Below, piece after piece: positions 6,954 to 12,551 of a stretch of 17,995 nucleotides of DNA. A model generated the notes under the pieces. That model saw nothing but the letters and a program-made list of their open reading frames with translations. It was not told where the DNA came from and did not search any database. The DNA lies in the NCBI GenBank assembly GCA_964458385.1, contig CAYWIS010000126.1, positions 1 through 17,995 on the forward strand. The letters are read 5' to 3'. The stretch is from JAHWKS01 sp964458385 (GTDB lineage: Bacteria > Planctomycetota > Planctomycetia > Pirellulales > Pirellulaceae). The position numbers and the translations under genes were made by a program. Positions within the stretch are counted from its first letter, which is position 1; each line of letters begins with the position of its first letter.

Positions 6954-8357
6954 CTACGGTTCGTAGGCTTGCAATTCGCTGTACGGATTGCGGTTCTTGG
7001 GCATCCACAGGCAGAGCGCAATCCCACCGAAGTAGAGCACGGTCAGTGGGCACGCCATCAGCAGCATGCTGATCGGATCGGCGGGGGTCAACACCATGGC
7101 GATTACGAAAATCGCCAGCACGGCGATCCGCCACTTCTGTAGGTACTGCTCGACCGCAATGATGCCTAGCCGTTGCAGGAATAACATGACCAGCGGGAGC
7201 TGGAAGCTGATGCCAAACCCGAGCGGCAAGAAGAGCACGAAGCTCAGCCATTCGCTAATGCGGGGGTCAGGATCAATGTTCAATGACTTATTGAACGAGA
7301 ACAAAAATCCGAGCACCGGCTCAAACACAAAGAAAAACGCCAACGCCGCGCCGGCGAAGAAGAGAGCCAAGCTGAAGGGCAGATACACCTTCACATAATG
7401 CTTTTCGTGGGGATACAGTCCCGCCGCGACAAACTCCCAAATCTTCCAGAACACCCACGGGGCGGAGATCACAATTCCTGCAATCAGAGCGGCCTTTAAC
7501 CAGATCATGAAGGCTTCCTCGGCGCCGAGCGACTGTACTTTGGTGTCAATGGGCCGCCAGAAGGGCACATCCACAAGCCTGGCGCGCGGCTTGGGCACAT
7601 CATGGGGAAAAACCGCCGTTAGGAGCATCCGGTTCAACCGTCGCGCATCATGCGCGGTGAACTCCTTGGTTTCTCGTTTCCGCCGGAGCTCCTTCAGAGC
7701 CGTCGTCATAAAATCGTCGATCCCCGATACGTCTTCCAAGGCCGGAGCGGCGGCGAGGTCGCGGACTTCCAACAAACTATTGAGTGCGTCGGCCACGGTG
7801 CGGGCGTCGGTTAACGTGTGCTGTTGCTTCGCGGCCAAACGGGTAAGCGCTTGACGATGACTGTCTGAAAGCGCGTTCCATAGAACGCCCTCGCGCGAGT
7901 CGGGATTGCTCTCGGCGGCTTTGGACCAACGTTGAAGAAACTTGCCCAGCCGGGCCAAGTTCAGCTCCTCCGCGCTAAGGCGATGCGGAAAGTAAGCGGC
8001 CTTGTTGGCTTCTGGTTCGTTCTGTGCAAGGGAAACCAGCAGACTATCAGGGTTGACCTTCATGGTGGCTGGCGCCAGGCGCTGATCCTGCACTATTGTC
8101 AGCATTTCGTAAGGAAGCTCTCCGTCATACTTGGTCGCCAGCTCTTCGACGGCTTGTTCCAAGTAGTAGTTGTCTAATGCCGACTTGAGCGGGGTTTGGA
8201 TCCATTGCACCACGTAGCTGGCGATGAAAAACCCGATAACAACACCGATGAACAAGCCGATCAGGGCTTGGAACAACGCAATACGAAGCTCCTCGATATG
8301 CTCTCCGAAGGTCATTTTGGTGCCTTCGAAGAGGTCTTCTTGGGGCTGTCGAGCCAT
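6954..8357 (-). CDS. tatC: Sec-independent protein translocase TatC with very large first periplasmic loop
   Basis: Inner-membrane receptor for twin-arginine signal peptides in Tat export of folded proteins. The N-terminal FGEHIEELR (17-25) matches the conserved 'HL.ELR' signal-binding motif. From 279 it follows TatC closely: LGAEEAFMIWLKAALIAG, SAPWVFWKIWEFVAAGLYPH, E318 in the HEK position equivalent to HER, a membrane span at 325-352, the SFVLFLPLGFGISFQLP span, and MVLTPADPIS. Between span 1 (about 28-52) and span 2 (about 284-308) lies an extra hydrophilic, mostly helical region of about 210 residues (about 58-268); total length is 467 compared with about 250 normally. Q386 occupies the place of the Glu in the common SFE.P motif. 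The start at 8357 has AGGAG 7 bases upstream; an in-frame ATG at 8423 would add 22 unlikely residues. No tatA or tatB is in the window. Confidence 0.93.
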   Translation of the reverse strand: MARQPQEDLFEGTKMTFGEHIEELRIALFQALIGLFIGVVIGFFIASYVVQWIQTPLKSALDNYYLEQAVEELATKYDGELPYEMLTIVQDQRLAPATMKVNPDSLLVSLAQNEPEANKAAYFPHRLSAEELNLARLGKFLQRWSKAAESNPDSREGVLWNALSDSHRQALTRLAAKQQHTLTDARTVADALNSLLEVRDLAAAPALEDVSGIDDFMTTALKELRRKRETKEFTAHDARRLNRMLLTAVFPHDVPKPRARLVDVPFWRPIDTKVQSLGAEEAFMIWLKAALIAGIVISAPWVFWKIWEFVAAGLYPHEKHYVKVYLPFSLALFFAGAALAFFFVFEPVLGFLFSFNKSLNIDPDPRISEWLSFVLFLPLGFGISFQLPLVMLFLQRLGIIAVEQYLQKWRIAVLAIFVIAMVLTPADPISMLLMACPLTVLYFGGIALCLWMPKNRNPYSELQAYEP

Positions 8358-8622
8358 CGACTCGCTCCTGGAGTGCAAAAGGAAGGCGGGACGCGCAAGA
8401 CGACGGACGTCCCTTACGCGCAAAGGAGAACCGAGCTGCGCCCAAAGCGTCGGATGAAGAGCGTACGGAAGGAAGCTGCCGCACCAGCGGAAAGAAACGA
8501 AGTTCGAAGTTGGCGGCCCGGCCGCGCAGGTGCGATATACCGCCGAAGCAGGGGTCGCACCACTCTTCCTTCGTGTTCAATTTGATGCTATCACCGCCGC
8601 GGTGCGCTTTCAAGGGGAACGC

Positions 8623-8651
8623 TTTACAGACAGGGCGCAGTTTCCCATACT
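8623..8651 (+). promoter_or_regulatory. Candidate promoter for the TIM-barrel isomerase gene
   Basis: TTTACA (8623-8628, 5 of 6 to consensus), a 17-base spacer, then CATACT (8646-8651, 4 of 6). Transcription would start near 8658, giving a leader of about 97 bases that includes the two hairpins. If right, the upstream GTG start at 8530 could not be used from this transcript. Confidence 0.35.
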
Positions 8652-8669
8652 ACTACCCATCATCCAGGG

Positions 8670-8706
8670 CCGAAGTGGCAGCTTCGGTTGGCAAGCATCG
8701 CTTGCC
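8670..8706 (+). other. Two tandem hairpins in the leader of the TIM-barrel gene
   Basis: First hairpin: 8670-8675 (ccgaag) pairs with 8682-8687 (cttcgg) around a 6-base loop. Second: 8690-8696 (ggcaagc) pairs with 8700-8706 (gcttgcc) around a 3-base loop. Only two bases separate them, and the ribosome-binding site starts 34 bases later. No T-run follows, so a simple terminator is unlikely; a role in leader structure is possible. Confidence 0.4.
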
Positions 8707-8754
8707 TCTCGTCCAGGCGGCGGAAGCCGCAGCACTATTCAGGAGACTGCACGG

Positions 8755-9564
8755 ATGGCGCAGCTTGCCATGAACGAAATGACCACCTTTCGGTGGTCTT
8801 TCGAACAAGATGTTCATTACTACTTGCAAGCCGGAATTCGGGCGATCGGCGTCTGGCGGCAAAAAGTATCGGACTTTGGCGAGGAAAAAGCGGTCGAACT
8901 GCTGAACGATAGCAATCTGCGCGTCTCGTCGCTGCTTTGGGCCGGCGGCTTTACAGGCAGCGATGGTCGCAGCTACCGCGACAGTCTTGACGACGCCCGC
9001 GATGCGATTCGCCTCGCGGCCGAAATGCGAGCTGCGTGCCTGGTCGTTTACAGTGGGGGCCGCGCGGGGCATACCCATAATCACGCGCGCCGTATTCTCC
9101 GCAGCGCGCTGACCGAAATCGCCCCATTGGCGTCGGAACTGGGGGTCACATTGGCTATTGAGCCGATGCACCCCGCCGTTGCAGGCGAGTGGACCTTCCT
9201 GACCAGCTTGGATGAAACCCTGGCGATGATCGACGCCATCGGAAGCCCAGCCATTAAGGTTTGTTTCGACACCTATCACTTGGCCCAATCGCCCGGACTG
9301 GTGGAGCGTCTGCCGGATGTCGTTTCGCGGTTAGCGCTCGTGCAATTGGGCGACGCCAAATCGCCTCCCCAGGAAGAGCCGCATCGGTGCCGATTGGGCG
9401 ACGGGTTCATTCCGTTGCGTGAGATCGTTTCGACGCTTCACCACGCGGGCTACGAGGGCTTTTTCGAAGTGGAGTTGATGGGCGAAGAAATCGAAGCGGT
9501 CGATTACAATGACCTGCTTGCGGAATGCCGTAGCGTCTTTGATAAACTGACCCGCGAACTCTAG
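8755..9564 (+). CDS. Sugar phosphate isomerase/epimerase-type TIM-barrel protein (AP endonuclease 2 fold)
   Basis: Cytosolic TIM-barrel protein of the xylose-isomerase-like superfamily; members isomerise or epimerise sugars and polyols using a divalent metal. 269 residues. Likely metal ligands are visible in the expected order: E136 in LAIEPMHP, D172 and H175 in FDTYHL, the QLGD stretch (197-200), the RCRLGDGFIPL segment (211-221), and E238/E240 in FFEVELMG. The ATG at 8755 has AGGAG nine bases upstream and begins just before the first barrel strand. The gene stands alone between divergent tatC and the convergent phosphoesterase, so the substrate cannot be read from context. Planctomycetes carry many such paralogues. 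Confidence 0.8.
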   Translation: MAQLAMNEMTTFRWSFEQDVHYYLQAGIRAIGVWRQKVSDFGEEKAVELLNDSNLRVSSLLWAGGFTGSDGRSYRDSLDDARDAIRLAAEMRAACLVVYSGGRAGHTHNHARRILRSALTEIAPLASELGVTLAIEPMHPAVAGEWTFLTSLDETLAMIDAIGSPAIKVCFDTYHLAQSPGLVERLPDVVSRLALVQLGDAKSPPQEEPHRCRLGDGFIPLREIVSTLHHAGYEGFFEVELMGEEIEAVDYNDLLAECRSVFDKLTREL

Positions 9565-9641
9565 ATTGTCGCGTCCGTGGTGCGGCAAACGCAGAAGTTG
9601 CCGAAGCGCACCCGAGAATATCCTAGTTGCGCTTTCAGTAT

Positions 9642-9662
9642 GCCGCGTAGATTCAGCGCGGC
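9642..9662. terminator. Weak hairpin between convergent genes; possible bidirectional terminator
   Basis: gccgcg (9642-9647) pairs with cgcggc (9657-9662) around a 9-base loop, in the 142-bp gap between two converging stop codons. No T-run on either side, so termination is only suggested by position. Confidence 0.2.
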
Positions 9663-9706
9663 CAGCAAGCGTGGCGCGATGTCTCACGCGGGACCTTTCC
9701 GGCACG

Positions 9707-10420
9707 TTAAACGACGGCTTCCACAATGCGGAAATTGAGCCCGCGGATCGGGGCGCCGCCATTGTGAAACACCAACCCACCGTCAAAGAAGTTGGATAAC
9801 GCGGTGTGGGTGTGGCCGAAATAGATGTGGCGTAAGCCACTGGCGATGCCGTGGCCGATCCGTTCGGCGTAGGCGGCCAGTCGCCGGACGACGCGTCGCG
9901 TTGGATGGGCGGCGGCGGCAATCGCGCGGTGCAGATTCGCTCGCACCGCCGCATCGTAGAAGGTATTGGCCATGGGGCCGTGTTTCAGGTCACGGCACCA
10001 CCGTGCACGGTACGCGGTCAAACTGGAATGGTCCACCACGCCGCGTTCGGCGGCGTCGCCATGCAGGAACAGGCTGCAGCCCAAGCGGAGAAAGAACGGG
10101 CTCCAGCTTAAATTTGGGGTCGAGCGGGAATATTCATCCAGCGCCCGGGTAAACCGCGGATGCGCGTCGTGGTTGCCTTGGAGAAAATAGAACTGACAAT
10201 CAGGATGCGGTTCGACCAACCGCCGCAGCCACTCAATGGCCGCCTCAACCGTTTGCGCAACGCTGGCGAGCGTCGTCCAGCGAAAATCGAAAATGTCGCC
10301 CCCTAAGATAAACGTTCTGGCGCCGGCCGCTGCGCGGTATAAGTCCTCGGCGAGCAAATGTGCATGCGAACGACGGCAAAACAGGTGCAGATCAGAAACG
10401 AAGAAATGTCTTTCACGCAT
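9707..10420 (-). CDS. LpxH-like metallophosphoesterase
   Basis: Calcineurin-like two-metal phosphoesterase. The whole motif set is present: D10 and H12 in VSDLHL, D42 and D45 in GGDIFDF, N83 and H84 in GNHD, H120 in LFLHGD, and H203/H205 in FGHTHT. Length (237) and the DLHL/GDIFDF wording resemble UDP-2,3-diacylglucosamine hydrolase (LpxH), the peripheral membrane enzyme that makes lipid X during lipid A synthesis; planctomycetes have an outer membrane, so this fits, but other phosphoesterase roles remain possible. The C-terminal HNGGAPIRGLNFRIVEAVV is not a motif I can assign. The ATG at 10420 is chosen because the fold begins there; a GTG at 10465 would add 15 residues, and neither start has a clear ribosome-binding site. 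Transcribed divergently from the guanylyltransferase gene. Confidence 0.75.
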   Translation of the reverse strand: MRERHFFVSDLHLFCRRSHAHLLAEDLYRAAAGARTFILGGDIFDFRWTTLASVAQTVEAAIEWLRRLVEPHPDCQFYFLQGNHDAHPRFTRALDEYSRSTPNLSWSPFFLRLGCSLFLHGDAAERGVVDHSSLTAYRARWCRDLKHGPMANTFYDAAVRANLHRAIAAAAHPTRRVVRRLAAYAERIGHGIASGLRHIYFGHTHTALSNFFDGGLVFHNGGAPIRGLNFRIVEAVV

Positions 10421-10498
10421 CAGGACTAGGGCAGGTTGAGGGGGCGGGATGCGACTTCTGCGCACATACTGAACGTGATAAGATTGGGATCAGGAAAA

Positions 10499-10527
10499 AT
10501 TATACGGGACGCGGAAGCGGGATACAA
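10499..10527 (-). promoter_or_regulatory. Candidate promoter for the metallophosphoesterase gene
   Basis: On the minus strand TTGTAT (10522-10527) is followed by a 17-base spacer and a perfect TATAAT (10499-10504). Transcription would start near 10492, giving a leader of about 70 bases to the ATG at 10420. The -35 element shares bases with a -10-like TACAAT on the plus strand. Confidence 0.5.
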
Positions 10528-10528
10528 T
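10523..10528 (+). promoter_or_regulatory. Possible -10 element just before the guanylyltransferase start
   Basis: TACAAT ends 7 bases before the ATG at 10535, the normal distance from a -10 element to a transcription start, and no ribosome-binding site precedes the ATG. This would fit a leaderless transcript. The -35 position (about 10500-10505) is poor, so confidence is low. Confidence 0.25.
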
Positions 10529-10534
10529 CAAAAA

Positions 10535-11614
10535 ATGCTCTATGCCGTCATCATGGCCGGCGGGTCGGGAACCCGATTTTGGCCCGAAAGTCGCGCCGAT
10601 CGTCCCAAGCAACTGCTCAAATTGGCGGGCGACCAGACCATGATCCGGGCCACTCTCGCCCGCTTGGAAGGTCTGGTTCCTTTGGACCAGACTTTGGTGA
10701 TGACCAGCGAAAAGCTGGTTGACCCGATCCGCCGCGAGTTGCCCGAATTGCCGGCCTCGGCCATTGTTGGCGAGCCCTATGGGCGCGACACTGCCCCCTG
10801 TATCGGCTTGGCGGCGCGGCTGTTATTGAAGAAAGATCCGCAAGCCCTCATGGCGGTGATGCCGGCCGACCATGTGATTCAGCCGGTGGCCCAATTTCAA
10901 ACGGCGTTGCGGCATGCAGTGCGGCTTGTGGACGACCGTCCGACGCGTTTGGTGACGATTGGCATTCCGCCAACCTATCCGGCTGAATCCTTTGGATACA
11001 TTGAGCGGGGCGAAGCGTTGCCAGGCAACGCGTCGGATCCACCAACGTATCGCGTGCGCATGTTCCGCGAGAAGCCGAAGGCGGACGTTGCGCGGGAGTA
11101 TTTGGCGGCGGGGACGTTCTATTGGAATTCGGGGATTTTCGTGTGGCGGGCCGACACCATTCTCAGCGCCCTAGCGCGTTTTGCGCCCCAGATGCATGCC
11201 CATTTGCACACGATCGCTGAGGCGTCAGAGGAGGACTTCCCCGAGGTGTTTCGTCGCGAGTTCGCGGCCATCGAGAAGAAGTCCATTGACTACGCCGTGA
11301 TGGAGCATTACGACGATGTGGCGGTCATCGAAGCTCCGTTCACTTGGGACGATGTCGGAAGCTGGAGGTCGCTGGCTCGCCTTTATCCAAGCGACGAAAA
11401 CGGCAACACGATCATTGGGCGACATTTGGGCGTCAATTCGCAGGGCGTCATTGTGCGCGGCGACGACAACCGGCTTATCGTCACTTTGGGAATGAAGGAC
11501 TGCATTATCGTCCACACGCCCGACGCCACGCTCGTAGCCAACAAGAACGACGAAGAAGCGGTGCGGCGTGTGGTCGAAGAAATTCGCCGCCGCGGTTGGG
11601 AAGAGTTTCTCTAG
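10535..11614 (+). CDS. manC: Mannose-1-phosphate guanylyltransferase (single-domain)
   Basis: Makes GDP-mannose from mannose 1-phosphate and GTP, supplying mannose and fucose/rhamnose-type sugars to surface glycans. 359 residues: an N-terminal nucleotidyltransferase with GGSGTRFWP (9-17) and R23-P-K25-Q, GEPYGRDTAP (79-88), PADHVI (110-115), EKP (179-181), WNSGIF (197-202), SIDYAVME (250-257) and WDDVGSW (271-277), then a short left-handed beta-helix-like tail (about 288-325). It lacks the C-terminal phosphomannose isomerase domain of bifunctional ManC/AlgA proteins. ATG 10535 opens directly into the conserved YAVIMAGG; the frame is open further upstream but carries no conserved sequence. No ribosome-binding site is visible. 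The small membrane protein and cupin genes follow on the same strand. Confidence 0.93.
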   Translation: MLYAVIMAGGSGTRFWPESRADRPKQLLKLAGDQTMIRATLARLEGLVPLDQTLVMTSEKLVDPIRRELPELPASAIVGEPYGRDTAPCIGLAARLLLKKDPQALMAVMPADHVIQPVAQFQTALRHAVRLVDDRPTRLVTIGIPPTYPAESFGYIERGEALPGNASDPPTYRVRMFREKPKADVAREYLAAGTFYWNSGIFVWRADTILSALARFAPQMHAHLHTIAEASEEDFPEVFRREFAAIEKKSIDYAVMEHYDDVAVIEAPFTWDDVGSWRSLARLYPSDENGNTIIGRHLGVNSQGVIVRGDDNRLIVTLGMKDCIIVHTPDATLVANKNDEEAVRRVVEEIRRRGWEEFL

Positions 11615-11694
11615 GGGCAGCGGCGGCCGCCGTCGTTTGCTGATTAGGTCGCCATTTGGGCTGACTGCCGGAAGTTTCCGAGCTGCCATCACGC

Positions 11695-12009
11695 ATGAAG
11701 ACGAAGAAACCGTTCAATCCGTTTTATCCGGTCTTGCTTGTGGTGGGCGTTGTGTTTGCCATTACGGCATGCGCTTACGGTGTGATGACCGTCAATCTGC
11801 TCAGCCCGGCCCAAGTGATGACCACAGCGCCCGAGCGCGGCCTGGTGGCGTTCCTCGATCAACACGGCGTGACGCTGCTGCTAAGCGAACTGGGCGTACT
11901 AGCGATTGTTACCTTCGCCGCGATCGGCACCGACGATTACTGGGCTCGCCGTGCGGCGCCGGCGGCTTCACGGTCGGCGTCGCCCGAGGAGCAGCGCAGC
12001 GAAGCCTGA
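11695..12009 (+). CDS. Small two-span membrane protein, function unknown
   Basis: 104 residues that I do not recognise. The N-terminus is basic (KTKK), with hydrophobic spans at about 11-33 (PVLLVVGVVFAITACAYGVM) and 58-78 (VTLLLSELGVLAIVTFAAIG), joined by a 24-residue polar loop. The C-terminus is short and charged (YWARRAAPAASRSASPEEQR). With basic residues at both ends, both termini are predicted to be cytoplasmic. Codon use and composition match the neighbours, and a 26-base gap to the cupin gene suggests cotranscription. The ribosome-binding site is weak. It is not a lipoprotein: Cys26 lies inside the span. Confidence 0.65.
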   Translation: MKTKKPFNPFYPVLLVVGVVFAITACAYGVMTVNLLSPAQVMTTAPERGLVAFLDQHGVTLLLSELGVLAIVTFAAIGTDDYWARRAAPAASRSASPEEQRSEA

Positions 12010-12035
12010 ATTCACCTTGCGTTGTCCAAAAACCA

Positions 12036-12419
12036 ATGAAGGTTCATCACTTTACCGAAACGGCCGAACAACCCGTCGCCATGGAAGGCGCTCAAGGCTG
12101 CACGGTGCGGTGGCTCATCGGCGAGGCCGATGGCGCTCCGAACTTCGCCATGCGGCGGTTTGAGGTGGCGCCGGGCGGTTACACGCCGCGGCACAGTCAC
12201 CCCTACGAACATGAAGTCTATGTACTGGAGGGCGAGGGCGAAGTTTGGGAAGGCGACCACGCTCACCCGCTGCGCCCTGGGGTTGTGGTGTACGTCCGGC
12301 CCGATGAAGTCCATCAGTTTCGCAACACGGGCCAAACGCCACTCAAGTTCCTCTGCCTTGTGCCCAACTCGGCGACACAGAAGACAGCTACGGTCGCTCC
12401 TGAGTGCGGGACCGAGTAA
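12036..12419 (+). CDS. Single-domain cupin protein
   Basis: 127 residues forming one cupin_2 barrel. Motif 1 runs GGYTPRHSHPYEHEVYVLEG: H53, H55 and E60 are the likely metal ligands. Motif 2 runs RPDEVHQFRN with H93 as the fourth ligand. It is probably a metal-dependent sugar or small-molecule binding protein or enzyme; the cupin fold alone does not tell the substrate. It follows the guanylyltransferase and the small membrane protein on the same strand, so a role in sugar-nucleotide or surface-sugar metabolism is possible but unproven. The frame is open far upstream (to 11568), but the ATG at 12036 begins the conserved domain and lies just after the preceding stop codon. The ribosome-binding site is weak. 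An unusual G-run hairpin follows the stop. Confidence 0.85.
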   Translation: MKVHHFTETAEQPVAMEGAQGCTVRWLIGEADGAPNFAMRRFEVAPGGYTPRHSHPYEHEVYVLEGEGEVWEGDHAHPLRPGVVVYVRPDEVHQFRNTGQTPLKFLCLVPNSATQKTATVAPECGTE

Positions 12420-12420
12420 A

Positions 12421-12499
12421 AGCCCCGGGGGGGCTGGCTTGCCTAGCGCCGTTGGTTTTGTTTTATAAGGACACGCGGCCCCGCGGTCGCGTTGGGGCT
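12421..12499 (+). other. Cupin/ligA intergenic region with competing hairpins
   Basis: AGCCCC (12421-12426) can pair with GGGGCT at 12430-12435 (3-base loop) or equally with GGGGCT at 12494-12499. GCCCC (12478-12482) can pair with GGGGC (12494-12498), leaving TTTGT just after, like a weak intrinsic terminator. A TATAAG at 12464-12469 could be a -10 element for ligA, with a poor -35 (TTGCCT at 12439-12444, 19-base spacer). It probably terminates the manC-cupin transcript and starts the ligA one. Confidence 0.35.
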
Positions 12500-12540
12500 T
12501 TGTCGTATTTCGGATCTTTCTTTCTTTGAGTCTTGCTTGA

Positions 12541-12545
12541 AGGAG
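12541..12545 (+). promoter_or_regulatory. Ribosome-binding site of ligA
   Basis: AGGAG six bases before the ATG at 12552. It decides against an upstream in-frame start at 12492. Confidence 0.8.
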
Positions 12546-12551
12546 CCGTTT

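Larger units (their letters stand above)
8358..8754. other. 397-bp divergent intergenic region between tatC and the TIM-barrel gene
   Basis: No convincing gene. It carries the tatC ribosome-binding site at its left end, a candidate plus-strand promoter (8623-8651), two tandem hairpins (8670-8706) and a ribosome-binding site (AGGAG, 8741-8745) for the gene at 8755. The plus-strand frame of that gene is open back to a GTG at 8530, but this stretch shows no conserved protein character and has no ribosome-binding site. I saw no clear tatC promoter. Confidence 0.5.

Noticed and set aside
8530..8754. 75-residue upstream extension of the TIM-barrel protein
   Set aside because: No ribosome-binding site, no conserved sequence, and a candidate promoter and two hairpins fall inside it; the ATG at 8755 has a good AGGAG.
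9081..9954. Minus-strand frames opposite the end of the TIM-barrel gene (9331-9954)
   Set aside because: Overlap two supported genes on opposite strands; Arg/Ser-rich and without motifs.
11617..11645. GC-rich palindrome after the guanylyltransferase stop as a terminator
   Set aside because: The stem is only about 4 bp around GGCC with no useful T-run, and the following genes on the same strand look cotranscribed.
12492..12551. Upstream start for ligA
   Set aside because: It would include the ribosome-binding site and part of a hairpin in coding sequence; AGGAG six bases before 12552 settles the start.
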